In this document: positions 38,218-47,501 of the stretch, one piece after another
Numbering within the stretch: the stretch's first letter is position 1
Layout: every line of letters begins with the position of its first letter
Source of the DNA: Bacteroidota bacterium
GTDB taxonomy: Bacteria > Bacteroidota > Bacteroidia > Chitinophagales > BACL12
DNA length: 64,000 nucleotides
Reading direction: 5' to 3'
Assembly: GCA_016706865.1 (NCBI GenBank)
Contig: JADJIS010000003.1
Location: 310,001-374,000, forward strand
Notes under the pieces: model-generated
What the model saw: only the letters and a program-made list of their open reading frames with translations
What the model was told of the DNA's origin: nothing
Databases searched by the model: none
Program-made: the position numbers and the translations under genes

Positions 38218-38685
38218 TCATAAAAGTTTGCCCTTTTCCTCCTGTTCAAAAAAAAGATCTATTTCCAGATTTCTTCCTTCTGCCGCTTCCACGGCTAATT
38301 GGTCGCAGCGTTCATTTTCGAGGTGTCCCGCATGACCTTTTACCCAAACAAAATTTACCTTGTGTTTAGCGTATGACCGCATTAAACGCATCCACAGATC
38401 CTGATTTTTTTTGCCCTGAAATCCCTTTTTCATCCAGCCGTAGATCCATTTTTTTTCAATGGCATCCACCACGTATTTCGAATCGGAATACACAGTAATT
38501 TCCAATCCATCCTTTGTTAAGGCTTCCAAACCCGCCACTACAGCCATAAGTTCCATGCGGTTGTTGGTGGTTTTTCGGAAACCTCCCGACAATTCCTTTT
38601 CGTGTTTACCGAATTTAAGGATGGTTCCAAATCCGCCTGGCCCGGGATTTCCTCTTGATGCTCCATCTGTATATATTTTTACCAT
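38218..38685 (-). CDS. rnhA: Ribonuclease HI
   Basis: Degrades the RNA strand of RNA-DNA hybrids. In 155 residues the catalytic acids are visible: Asp7 (KIYTDGASRGNPGPGGFG), Glu45 (NNRMELMAVV), Asp68 (TVYSDSKYVV) and Asp128 (ENERCDQLAVEAA), with the active-site-loop His118 (VKGHAGH). Length and motif spacing fit the bacterial type I enzyme, with the basic-protrusion region (KKWIYGWMKKGFQGKKNQDLW). It is convergent with fbp, 2 bases apart. Confidence 0.97.
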   Translation of the reverse strand: MVKIYTDGASRGNPGPGGFGTILKFGKHEKELSGGFRKTTNNRMELMAVVAGLEALTKDGLEITVYSDSKYVVDAIEKKWIYGWMKKGFQGKKNQDLWMRLMRSYAKHKVNFVWVKGHAGHLENERCDQLAVEAAEGRNLEIDLFFEQEEKGKLL

Positions 38686-38824
38686 TGTGGTCCCGGGTTT
38701 TAAATTCCTTTTACGTAATCTTTCAAAAAATATTTGTTAACCTTATAAAAATGCATAAATTTTACACCTTTATCGCAAATTTCAATTTGACACACACTTT
38801 TCGTTAAACGAAACACCACACAAA

Positions 38825-39292
38825 ATGAAACAATTATTCCTTATCCTGAGTTTTATTTCCATTAGTACTGCGTGCAATACTGTTGAACGCGGTGCAGCGG
38901 AAAATGATACCCTGTCCCGTAAATTATTTGATACTTTACGGGATAATGATTTTGATAAATATGTAATACTTATTCCCGACAAAGGTACGTTCCGAAAAAT
39001 TCAGGAGCATAACGGTCAGGAGATGGAAGATGTGAATAAGGTGTATGAGGAAGCATTACAAACAGCCGAAAACAGGTTTAACGATACAAGATCCATGTTT
39101 GGAAAGTGGGAAACTTGTAAATTTCTGCATAATACGGTGGAACCATCTAAATATGGCAATCTACCCTCTGAAGTGATTACGATAAAATTTAATGGCGATG
39201 GCGGTCCTTACAAGGTAACGGTCACCTCCGTTAAATTCAACAACCGATGGTATTGTATGGGAGATCTGAACTGGGTTGTTAAAACTGATTAA
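38825..39292 (+). CDS. Hypothetical lipoprotein
   Basis: 155 residues with a lipoprotein signal (FISISTAC, lipobox Cys17). A mixed alpha/beta region follows (LSRKLFDTLRDNDFDKYVILIPDKGTF; VITIKFNGDGGPYKVTVTSVKFNNRWYCMGDLNW). The C-terminal part resembles NTF2-like or small immunoglobulin-type envelope domains, but I do not recognise a named family. A single gene on the plus strand, 139 bases after the divergent rnhA start. Confidence 0.75.
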   Translation: MKQLFLILSFISISTACNTVERGAAENDTLSRKLFDTLRDNDFDKYVILIPDKGTFRKIQEHNGQEMEDVNKVYEEALQTAENRFNDTRSMFGKWETCKFLHNTVEPSKYGNLPSEVITIKFNGDGGPYKVTVTSVKFNNRWYCMGDLNWVVKTD

Positions 39293-39526
39293 AAAGAGAT
39301 TCTCCGCAATGAAGGAAGGCTTAAAAAAGGTTCCTTATCAAATATAAATACGATTGATTTTAGCGCAGTAAAATATTTTTTTATGCTTTTGCGTTCATTA
39401 TCAACAATGCCATGTTTATTCATTTTAATATGATTTGACCTTTACTACACGTTAATAACCGTAATTTTCGCCACGTTTTTACATTACTTATTTATTGGTA
39501 CGATATTTTACTTACTTGAATTTTAT

Positions 39527-42500
39527 ATGCTGAAATTAAAAATAATTAGACTCCTGATTTTATCTGTATTTATACTTGCAGGAGGAAGGTCATATGCACA
39601 ACAATCGCTCATTCATTCGGATGTTTATGCCGATTATAAAAAAGCTTTTGAGTTATATGAAAATAAGATGTATTCCACAGCGCGCGAGTTATTCGATCAG
39701 GTGGCAATGATAATTCCCGAAGGAACCGAGGATGAAATATTTAATTATGTTTCAAACAGCAAATATTATTCTGCACGTTGTGCAATAGAACTTCGCAATC
39801 CCGATGCAGAAAAACAAATGCTGGAATTTATATATAATAATCCGGGAAACGTTTTGATAGGATCAGCATATAATGAACTTGGAAAAATATATTATAATAA
39901 AAAGGAATATACCAATGCCACAACCTGGTTTGAGAAGGTAGATGTTAAGGATCTTTCGCTGGAGGAGAGAGATCTATATAAATTCCAATATGCTTATAGT
40001 TTATTCAACAAGAAAAAATTTCCGGAAGCAAAAATTTTATTTGCACAGTTAAAAGATAAACAGGAAAGCCCTTATTATTTTGCCTCCAATTATTATTATG
40101 GTTTTATTCAGCAGGATGAAGGTAATTATGAAAACGCTTTGAGTTGTTTTGAGATAGTAAAAGATGTTACACCATACTCGTCGGTTGTTCCATATTATAT
40201 TTCCAATATATATTTTCAGCAAGGTAAATACGATAAGGTTATCAGTTATGCAGAACCATTGATGGCTGATACTAAGTTAGTTTATTATGCGGAGATAAAC
40301 AGTTTGTTAGGTCAGGCTTATTTCTATAAGAATAATTATAAAAAAGCTTTGCCTTATTTGAGTTATTATATTGAAAAAGCAAAAAATATTCGTTCAGAGG
40401 ATTATTATCAACTTGCCTACACGCACTATAAAACGGGTGATGTAAATTCTGCGCTCACTACCTTAAAGGAAACTTCTGATGATAATGATACTTTATATCA
40501 GCATATTCAATTTTTATATGGTAACTGTTATCTCGATCTCAACAAAAAGGAAGAAGCCCGCAATGCTTTTATGGAGGCATCACGAATAGGTATTGATACG
40601 GAAATTCATGAAAATGCATTGTTGAATTATGGTAAACTTTCTTATGAATCAGCTTATTACACAGCTGCTGTATCAGCTTTTCAGGATTATTTAAAAACTT
40701 ATCCAAAAGGTAAAAATAAATCGGAAGCGCAGGAATTACTGGCAACATCTTTATTAAGTACCAACGATTATGTTGCTGCGATGGAAGTGATTGAAAAGAT
40801 ACCACAAAAAACACCTAAATTAAAAGAGGCGTATCAAAAGGTATCTTATTACAGCGGCGTACAATTATTGGATCAGAAAAATTATACTGAAGCGGAAAAA
40901 ATGTTTAACCAGTCGCTCGAAAATCCTATAGATGCAAACCTTCAGGCTGCATCCTATTTCTGGATAGGAGAAATACGATTTAACGAATCAAAATATCCTC
41001 AGGCGATTAATAATCACGTTAAATTTCAGGAACTTGCAAAGGTTGCAAAAGATCTGCCGGCAGAAACAACGGTGCCTTATTCCAATTACACTATAGGGTA
41101 TGGGTATTTCAAACAAAAATCGTTTAGTAATGCAGCAAACTACTTTTCGAAAGTAACTACATCACTCAAAACAAGTAAAACTGATCTTATCCAGAATAAT
41201 GTTTATATCGATGCTGTTTTGCGTTTAGGCGATTGTTATTTTATGACAAAAGATTATAAAAAAGCAGAAACTAATTACACAAAAATTATCGACAATAATA
41301 ATAAAGGTGTTGATTATGCATTATTTCAAAAAGGAATGTTATTAGGACTTCAAAATAATGGTTCAGGTAAAATATCAACATTACAACAGCTCACTTCCAA
41401 ATACAGTAATTCTCTTTATGTGGATGATGCTATGTACGAAATTGCAAATACACATTTTATCCTGAAACAAAACAGTCAGTCGATAGCTGCATTTAAAGAT
41501 CTTATAAATTCAAAACCAAATAGCAGTTATGCAATTAAAGCATATCTTAAATTGGGATTGATCTATTACAATGAAAAGGATTACAAAAATTCCGAAAAAT
41601 ATTATCGACTTGCTTATGAGATGTCACCGAACTCGGCAGAAGGTAAGGAAGCCAAAGAAGGTTTATTGGATATTGTGACCATAACAGGTGAAACAGGTGC
41701 TGTTGATGGTGTTGCGGCTACATCTGAAGTGGATCAGAAAAAATATGATTACGCTAAAAATAAATTTGATGGTTCCGAATTTGCTGGAGCTGCCATTGCT
41801 TTTTCTGATTATTTAAGAGAATTTCCCAAAGGCCAGTTTAAAACCGAGGCGGAATTTTATCGCGGAGAAAGTTATTTTAAAGTGGAACAATACGGAAAAG
41901 CATTACCTGATTACGAATCCATTATAAAAAATAACCGCACGAAATTTTTAGAGTCTGCATTATTGCGTGCGGGATGGATTGAGTATTATCAAAATGAAGA
42001 TTATAAAACTGCTTACGATTATTACGATAAATTATATGATGTTGCAGATTATAAAGAAAATACATTTGTAGCCATGGTCGGTTTATTGCGTACTGCATAT
42101 TTCCTCAACGATTTTGATGAAGTAATAGTGAACGCGAACAGGATACTTGCAAGTGATCTGGTTTCCAACGATGAAAAAATTGAGGCTCATTATTTTTCGG
42201 GACAGGCACATTTATCCAATAATAATATTGATAAAGCATACGATGCATTTTCGAAGGCTGCTGCATTAACTACCAATGAATTTGGAGTGGAATCTCGTTT
42301 TCATATGGCGGATATTTTATTTCAAAAAGGTAAACTGGATGAATCAAAAGCAAAATGTCAGCAGATCATTAACGATATGCCTGCCTATGAAGAATGGATA
42401 GTAAGAAGTTATATTCTTATGGCAGATATAGCTGCTGCTAAAGGCGATTTTGCGCAGGCTAAAGCTACTTTGAACAGTATAATTGAAAGTTACACCGGTG

Positions 42501-42628
42501 ATCCTGATCTTGTGGAACTCGCAAAACAAAAATTAGAACAAATTGAGGAAATGGAAAAATCGGGCAAGAAAAAATCAAATCCGGATGATTCCAATGAGGA
42601 ACTTGAAATAAATTTTGACAACAATTAA
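39527..42628 (+). CDS. Large periplasmic tetratricopeptide-repeat protein
   Basis: 1033 residues: signal peptide (~1-24, ending SYAQQ), then TPR/Sel1-like helical repeats along nearly the whole length (SAYNELGKIYYNKKEYTNATTWFEKV, EDYYQLAYTHYKTGDVNSALTTL, AIKAYLKLGLIYYNEKDYKNSEKYYRLAYE, ARFHMADIL-like ESRFHMADILFQKGKLDESKAK). The tail is acidic. Bacteroidota have a conserved giant TPR protein of this kind, often next to a barrel protein. Only 2 bases separate its stop from the barrel gene, so they are surely one operon. A scaffold role between inner and outer membrane is an inference. Confidence 0.88.
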   Translation: MLKLKIIRLLILSVFILAGGRSYAQQSLIHSDVYADYKKAFELYENKMYSTARELFDQVAMIIPEGTEDEIFNYVSNSKYYSARCAIELRNPDAEKQMLEFIYNNPGNVLIGSAYNELGKIYYNKKEYTNATTWFEKVDVKDLSLEERDLYKFQYAYSLFNKKKFPEAKILFAQLKDKQESPYYFASNYYYGFIQQDEGNYENALSCFEIVKDVTPYSSVVPYYISNIYFQQGKYDKVISYAEPLMADTKLVYYAEINSLLGQAYFYKNNYKKALPYLSYYIEKAKNIRSEDYYQLAYTHYKTGDVNSALTTLKETSDDNDTLYQHIQFLYGNCYLDLNKKEEARNAFMEASRIGIDTEIHENALLNYGKLSYESAYYTAAVSAFQDYLKTYPKGKNKSEAQELLATSLLSTNDYVAAMEVIEKIPQKTPKLKEAYQKVSYYSGVQLLDQKNYTEAEKMFNQSLENPIDANLQAASYFWIGEIRFNESKYPQAINNHVKFQELAKVAKDLPAETTVPYSNYTIGYGYFKQKSFSNAANYFSKVTTSLKTSKTDLIQNNVYIDAVLRLGDCYFMTKDYKKAETNYTKIIDNNNKGVDYALFQKGMLLGLQNNGSGKISTLQQLTSKYSNSLYVDDAMYEIANTHFILKQNSQSIAAFKDLINSKPNSSYAIKAYLKLGLIYYNEKDYKNSEKYYRLAYEMSPNSAEGKEAKEGLLDIVTITGETGAVDGVAATSEVDQKKYDYAKNKFDGSEFAGAAIAFSDYLREFPKGQFKTEAEFYRGESYFKVEQYGKALPDYESIIKNNRTKFLESALLRAGWIEYYQNEDYKTAYDYYDKLYDVADYKENTFVAMVGLLRTAYFLNDFDEVIVNANRILASDLVSNDEKIEAHYFSGQAHLSNNNIDKAYDAFSKAAALTTNEFGVESRFHMADILFQKGKLDESKAKCQQIINDMPAYEEWIVRSYILMADIAAAKGDFAQAKATLNSIIESYTGDPDLVELAKQKLEQIEEMEKSGKKKSNPDDSNEELEINFDNN

Positions 42629-42630
42629 AA

Positions 42631-44268
42631 ATGAAAATAACCATGGTATTTCCTTCAAAAAATATAAAATATATCTTTTTATTTTCATTTGTATTTGCAA
42701 CAATTGGAACTGTGCAGTCGCAGGTGACAGGTAATGAGGATGTAGATGTAGTGAGTGCATATAATCCGATACTTGCAGATGCAGTGAAAGAAAATTTCGA
42801 TGCACAAATTCCGGCTAATAATGTGAAACCCGAAAAATTGGATTATAATATTCCTATCGATTTTTATCAGATTCCTTATCAGCCAGTTAAAGTTAAACCA
42901 ATTCGATTGCCGGATGCACCTGCAGAAGAACTTGATAATATTTATGTAAAAGCTGGTTTTGGAACACAGTTTACACCTTTGGCAGAAGTTTATATCAACT
43001 CAAATAGAAATAAAAAATACACCTATGGGTTATACGGAAAATATATTTCCTCCAATGGTAGTTTGGAAAATCAGAATTATAATGATCTAAGATTAGGTGG
43101 GAATGCAAAATTTTATTTTGATGATAAGTATGCATTGCCAATAAATGCTTATTACTCCCGCAATTCGTTATTTTATTATGGATATAATGATGAGGATACC
43201 ACAATTAAAGGTTCTGATATTAAACAGGTATTTAATAAATATGGATTTGATGTTGGATTTCACAATATTGGCGATAATCCGCTCAATATGGATTTCGGAA
43301 TGAAATTCGGATTTACAGGCATTACCGATATTAATAAGTACAAAGAAATAAATCCGTTTATAACTGCTTACGGTGAAAAGAAATTAGAAAATAAAAGTAT
43401 TTTGGGAGCAGAAGTAACTTATGAATATTATTCTTACGAAGGTGCAGGGGAGAACTCCAATTCTTTGGCGGGATTAAAACCGTATTACAAAATGATCAAG
43501 GATGAATGGAGTTTGAATTTTGGAACAGGAATAAAAGTGGACAAAGATGAAAATGCTTATTTTTTACCGGATATCCTTTTTTCCTATGATCTTATCGGAG
43601 ATAAATTTGTATTTATTGCAGGAGCGCAAGGACATTTACAAAAAAATAATTTTGCCAATATCGTAGATGAAAATCCTTTCGTGAATGATACGCTTCAATA
43701 TATTAATTCACCCATTCAGGAAATTTTTGCGGGATTGCGTGGATCCACCAATGGAAATTTTTCTTTCAGTGTAAAAGGATATCAGAAATCGGCTAAAGAC
43801 CTTCCTTTTTATATCAACGACAGTACCGATATGAAAAGATTTAATGTGGAATATAGCGACGCAACCATTTGGGGTGGAAATATTGAACTCAGTTATTTTA
43901 ACATCGACAAATTCCGTTTCACGGGTTCAGTTAATGCATTTACTTTCTCCGAGATCAAAAAATTCGACAATCCTTACCACCGTCCTACACTGGAGTGGAC
44001 ACTCAGCGGAATGTACCGTTTTAACAAAAAGCTGAACATGAATGTCGACATTTTTGGACTAGGAAAAACATTTGCTTTACTTCCGGGAGATGTTGAGGAG
44101 CAGATTGATGGAGTGGTGGATTTTAACCTTGGGGCAAATTACATGTATTCCAAATATTTTAACATTTTCGTGAATGTGAACAATATGGCCTCGTTTAAAT
44201 ACCAGCGATATTATAATTATCCGTCGTATGGCATACAGGCATTGGCGGGGATATCATTTACGTTTTAA
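42631..44268 (+). CDS. Outer-membrane beta-barrel protein without plug domain
   Basis: 545 residues. A signal peptide ends VQSQ. A periplasmic N-terminal stretch (~35-110; VDVVSAYNPILADAV..PIRLPDAPAEEL) is followed by amphipathic strands to the C-terminal aromatic residue (LAGISFTF), typical of TonB-receptor-like barrels. No plug domain or TonB box is visible. It is coupled to the TPR gene upstream (2-base gap) and precedes the HU-SPOR gene by 68 bases. The function of this barrel class is not established to my knowledge. Confidence 0.85.
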   Translation: MKITMVFPSKNIKYIFLFSFVFATIGTVQSQVTGNEDVDVVSAYNPILADAVKENFDAQIPANNVKPEKLDYNIPIDFYQIPYQPVKVKPIRLPDAPAEELDNIYVKAGFGTQFTPLAEVYINSNRNKKYTYGLYGKYISSNGSLENQNYNDLRLGGNAKFYFDDKYALPINAYYSRNSLFYYGYNDEDTTIKGSDIKQVFNKYGFDVGFHNIGDNPLNMDFGMKFGFTGITDINKYKEINPFITAYGEKKLENKSILGAEVTYEYYSYEGAGENSNSLAGLKPYYKMIKDEWSLNFGTGIKVDKDENAYFLPDILFSYDLIGDKFVFIAGAQGHLQKNNFANIVDENPFVNDTLQYINSPIQEIFAGLRGSTNGNFSFSVKGYQKSAKDLPFYINDSTDMKRFNVEYSDATIWGGNIELSYFNIDKFRFTGSVNAFTFSEIKKFDNPYHRPTLEWTLSGMYRFNKKLNMNVDIFGLGKTFALLPGDVEEQIDGVVDFNLGANYMYSKYFNIFVNVNNMASFKYQRYYNYPSYGIQALAGISFTF

Positions 44269-44336
44269 ACATTTGGTGGATTTCTTCTGAAGTTTTTGAT
44301 GTGATAGCGGCGGATATTTGCGTTTAAAGACGCTCG

Positions 44337-45353
44337 TTGCAGAAGATCACCCAACATATTGTAAAGCTGTTACACGATCACAATTATGTGATAGTGCCTG
44401 GTTTTGGTGGATTTGTAACCAATTACCAGCCTGCAAAGGTGCATCCTACCTCATTTATCTTCAATAGTCCTTCAAAATCGGTTGCTTTTAATGTAAATCT
44501 GACCTCCAATGATGGATTACTAATCAATACCATCGCCAGAGAAGACCAGGTTCCCATAAAACAGGCAGAGGATCTTATTACCGAATTCGTTGTTAAGATC
44601 AGAGAGGCACTGCACGAACATAAACCGGTAAAACTGGCGGGAATTGGGCGATTAACCCTTGATGTAGAAAATAATATTCAATTTCTACCGGACAATTCAC
44701 AAAACTTTTTGATGCAGAGTTACGGACTATATTCGTTCACTGCTCAACCGGTTGCCCGCGAACAAAAATCATTTGAGGTAAAACCGCTCAAAGCGATTAC
44801 GGTTGCTAAACCACGTAAAAAAAGAACTTTTGCTGATTCTCTTTTACCGATAGCGGCTGTTCTACTTCTTACCATGTTAACCATGCAAATATTTATTCAA
44901 ACGAGTATGAATGGTTTTGATTATGCGGAGATATTCGGAATGAAAAAAGTATTCGCAAAAAATACTTATTTGCTCGAAAAATATGAACCCGTTAAATTTG
45001 AAGTGAATCCCGGTATTGTTTACTTCAGAAAAACAGATACTCTTACGATCAGACCGACAATTGCGCCAATTACAGAAGTTAAAAATGAACCGGTTATAAA
45101 AAACAATTTGACTCCCGTAGTTACCAATGAAAATAAATATATTTTAGTTGCAGGATCTTATTATTCCGCAGCACAGGTAGAAATTATTCTCAATAAAATT
45201 CAATCCAAAGGTTACACAGGATACAATAAACCCTGGGGTAAATATCAAATAGTTGCAATATCAATTCCCGATAATATTTCACCATCCAGCTTTCGCGAAA
45301 TTTTTATTACCGATACCGGCATTAAAGATGCGTGGGTGACTAGGAATAAGTAG
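44337..45353 (+). CDS. HU-CCDC81 and SPOR domain protein
   Basis: 338 residues read from a TTG codon at 44337 (MQKITQHIVKLLHDHNYVIVPGFGGFVTNY). No ATG start fits the conserved N-terminus. Residues ~1-130 form the HU-related CCDC81 domains, described in Bacteroidota as fused to SPOR and probably not DNA-binding. A TM helix lies at ~165-187 (LLPIAAVLLLTMLTMQIF). Residues ~262-338 form a SPOR domain (YILVAGSYYSAAQVEIILNKIQSKGYTGYN), which binds denuded septal peptidoglycan. Together these suggest a protein anchored in the inner membrane with its SPOR domain in the periplasm. Its neighbours are the TPR/barrel pair. Confidence 0.9.
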   Translation: MQKITQHIVKLLHDHNYVIVPGFGGFVTNYQPAKVHPTSFIFNSPSKSVAFNVNLTSNDGLLINTIAREDQVPIKQAEDLITEFVVKIREALHEHKPVKLAGIGRLTLDVENNIQFLPDNSQNFLMQSYGLYSFTAQPVAREQKSFEVKPLKAITVAKPRKKRTFADSLLPIAAVLLLTMLTMQIFIQTSMNGFDYAEIFGMKKVFAKNTYLLEKYEPVKFEVNPGIVYFRKTDTLTIRPTIAPITEVKNEPVIKNNLTPVVTNENKYILVAGSYYSAAQVEIILNKIQSKGYTGYNKPWGKYQIVAISIPDNISPSSFREIFITDTGIKDAWVTRNK

Positions 45354-45380
45354 GAGGGAGGAGAGAGGAGAGAGGAGAAA
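45353..45380. repeat. GGAGAGA heptamers
   Basis: Four 7-bp units (GGAGGGA, GGAGAGA, GGAGAGA, GGAGAAA) begin at the stop codon of the HU-SPOR gene. Confidence 0.8.
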
Positions 45381-45472
45381 GGAGTTTAAATTTCTACGAC
45401 ATTTTTCAAATCCCACCGTTTGTTTTCCTGATTCCTGATACTTGATACATGATACTCATTGTAAAGGAGTTT

Positions 45473-45538
45473 AAATTTCTTGCGAAATTTTTTGTTATAT
45501 GCCTTTAGTGAGACCCTCGCTGGGAGCGAGAGCCTCAC
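45473..45538 (-). repeat. Dispersed two-hairpin element, copy 4 (inverted)
   Basis: Read on the minus strand: hairpin 45508-45538 (loop CCC) followed by the hairpin 45473-45490 with loop GCAA. The minus-strand upstream flank (45539-45590) contains ACAAACGGTGGGATTTAG and TTTTTTTCAGATGATA, as in copy 1. A further isolated GCAA hairpin is at 45629-45646 and a decayed one near 45385-45405. Confidence 0.85.
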
Positions 45539-45694
45539 TATCATCTGAAAAAAATTTACTAAATCCCACCGTTTGTTTTCCTGATTCTTGATATTAAAAA
45601 GGAGTAAGGAAAGAGGAGAAAGGAGTTTAAATTTCTTGCGAAATTTTAATTTATTCCACCATTTGTTTTCTTGATTCCTGATACTTGATACCTG

Positions 45695-45803
45695 ATACAA
45701 TTTTGTTTTCCTCTGTCCTCTTTCCAATGTCCTAAGTCCATTCCTATGTCAAATTTCCAATGTCCTATCTCCAGTCCTATGTCCTTTATCCTATGTCCTA
45801 TGT
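45695..45803. repeat. TATGTCC heptamers, reverse orientation of GGACATA
   Basis: Imperfect 7-bp units (CCTATGT, CCTTTAT, CCTATGT, CCTATGT) preceded by related TCCAATGTCC and TCCTATGTC strings. This is the complement of the GGACATA family. Confidence 0.75.
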
Positions 45804-45804
45804 C

Positions 45805-45866
45805 AAAAAAAATAGATCAAAAAAAAATCCGCCTTTAGGCGGATTTTTTTTTGATCTATTTTTTTT
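45805..45866. terminator. 30-bp perfect inverted repeat, terminator of the Spy-like gene
   Basis: Arms 45805-45834 and 45837-45866 are perfect complements around a 2-base centre. The core is TCCGCCTTTAGGCGGA with long A and T tracts and TAGATC/GATCTA. The right arm reaches the first base of the stop codon of the minus-strand gene. Confidence 0.9.
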
Positions 45867-46447
45867 TACTCAGCGGATTTCTTTTCTTTCTTCTCTTTCA
45901 GTTCTTCTTTCATTTTTGCTTGTTCTTCCGGAGTAGCATTTTTATACTTTTCTTTTACATCGTCTTTTTTATCGGAATTATTACCAGCTTGATCAGCATC
46001 ATCTTTTTTATCGTTGCGGTAATCTTTGAATTTCTGCATTTGATCTTTAGAAAGAACCTGAGAATATTCTTTGAAACGTTGTTTAGTCATTTCATCTTTT
46101 TCCGCTTTAGCTGCATCAGCATTTGGATTTTCCATGCCTTTGTATTTAGTTTTCAGATCTTCTAATTTATTTGCATAACGAAGATTGATAGCCAATACTT
46201 TTTGTTCCTGACTTGCATCAAGGTTGCAGATTTCATCCATTTTTGTTGTCCAATCTTTTGCAGTTCCTGCTGCATCACCTGACATTTCAGATTGCACTTT
46301 TTCTTTCTTATCAGATTTGTCACCTGATCTAGGCTCATCTTTCTTTTCAGTTTTAGATTCAGTACCGCCTTTTGTAGTAACCTGGGCATAACTGTTATTA
46401 AACAGTAGGGTAGCGATCATAACCAGTAGTAAACTTGCTTTTTTCAT
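45866..46447 (-). CDS. Exported Lys/Glu/Asp-rich protein, Spy/CpxP-like
   Basis: 193 residues: signal peptide (MKKASLLLVMIATLLFNNSYAQ), a charged linker, then a helical segment with the pattern ICNLDASQEQKVLAINLRYANKLEDLKTK and EMTKQRFKEYSQVLSKDQMQKFKDYR. Its spacing recalls the LTxxQ-type helical hairpins of Spy/CpxP periplasmic chaperones and the DUF4890-like Bacteroidota proteins. The C-terminal 50 residues are low-complexity Lys/Glu/Asp. The family link is by pattern only. A strong terminator follows directly. Confidence 0.7.
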   Translation of the reverse strand: MKKASLLLVMIATLLFNNSYAQVTTKGGTESKTEKKDEPRSGDKSDKKEKVQSEMSGDAAGTAKDWTTKMDEICNLDASQEQKVLAINLRYANKLEDLKTKYKGMENPNADAAKAEKDEMTKQRFKEYSQVLSKDQMQKFKDYRNDKKDDADQAGNNSDKKDDVKEKYKNATPEEQAKMKEELKEKKEKKSAE

Positions 46448-46547
46448 TTTATTGTTTTTTAGTAATGAGTATATTTGTAAAAATCATGCCATTATTTTAA
46501 TAATGAGCTATAGCTGCAAAGTTATACTTTCCTTTTGTATTATGAGC

Positions 46548-47501
46548 CTAAAAAGAAGCTCTTTTTAATCTATCATTTATTGCTCTTCCAATTCCTTCAT
46601 CCGGTAGTAATTCTGAAATAATGAGATCGGCTCCCGAATTTTCGGCTTCATGCATCAGCGAAAAGAGATTGTGTGCAGCCTCATGCAGTTCTTTTTTAGG
46701 AGAAAGCTGATAAATTTTAACTATGGCAGGGTGTTCGAATTTTGCGTAATAGGATAAAACAGCAATTTTCTTGTCAGCAAAACGCTTCAGCAATTCCTCA
46801 ATATTTCCAAGTACCAAAGGCATTTTAGGAGCATAATGGCTATTTAACATGCCGGGTGCTTCAGGTGTTTCACTGCCCGATATGGTTTTTGGCAAATAAC
46901 CCGTAATTTCTGCTATTTCCTCTGCTGAAACTCCGCCTGGACGCAATATCTCCACCTTTTCGTACATATTCATTTTAATAATAGTGGATTCAACACCTAC
47001 ACTGCATTCGCCACCATCCAACACATATTCGATCTGATCGCCTAATTGTTCCAAAACATGAGCGGCAGTGGTAGGACTTATTTTTCCAAATAAGTTTGCA
47101 CTTGGTGCGGCGAGTGGGAAATCAAGCTCGGTTAATAATTGAATCGTGAGCGGATGATTGGGCATTCTCACGGCAACATAAGCACTTCCCGCGGTAATAA
47201 TTGGATGAATTTGATCTGATTTCGGAAATAAAATTGTTAAAGGTCCAGGCCAGAATTTTTCGGCTATCTTTTTTAATAAGGGATCAATTGTGGTAGTTAT
47301 TTTTTCCACCATTTCCCAAGATTGCACGTGAACGATCAAAGGATTAAATTTTGGTCTGTTCTTAATTTCGAAAATATTGATCACCGCTTCAGCATTAAAT
47401 GCGTTAGCTGCCAAACCGTAAACAGTTTCGGTAGGTATGGCAACTACTTTTCCGCTTCGGAGCAATGTGGCTGCATGTTTTATATCACTACCCGCTTTCA
47501 A
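46548..47501 (-). CDS. tsaC: L-threonylcarbamoyladenylate synthase (Sua5/YrdC type)
   Basis: Makes threonylcarbamoyl-AMP from Thr, bicarbonate and ATP for the t6A37 modification of ANN-decoding tRNAs. Residues ~1-200 form the YrdC domain (GKVVAIPTETVYGLAANAFN, KNRPKFNPLIVHV, PGPLTILFPKS, AAPSANLFGKISPTTA, LDGGECSVGVESTI, LRPGGVS). Residues ~220-317 form the Sua5 C-terminal domain, linked by PEAPGMLNSHYAPKMPL. This is therefore the long Sua5-type enzyme. It overlaps the methyltransferase gene upstream by 4 bases, suggesting translational coupling. Confidence 0.95.
   Translation of the reverse strand: MKAGSDIKHAATLLRSGKVVAIPTETVYGLAANAFNAEAVINIFEIKNRPKFNPLIVHVQSWEMVEKITTTIDPLLKKIAEKFWPGPLTILFPKSDQIHPIITAGSAYVAVRMPNHPLTIQLLTELDFPLAAPSANLFGKISPTTAAHVLEQLGDQIEYVLDGGECSVGVESTIIKMNMYEKVEILRPGGVSAEEIAEITGYLPKTISGSETPEAPGMLNSHYAPKMPLVLGNIEELLKRFADKKIAVLSYYAKFEHPAIVKIYQLSPKKELHEAAHNLFSLMHEAENSGADLIISELLPDEGIGRAINDRLKRASF

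Noticed and set aside
45386..45727. Minus-strand frame of 113 codons
   Set aside because: It is encoded by repeats of the 45.4 kb element (LYQVSSIRNQENKRWDL units), has no homology features, and falls in a region of inverted hairpins.
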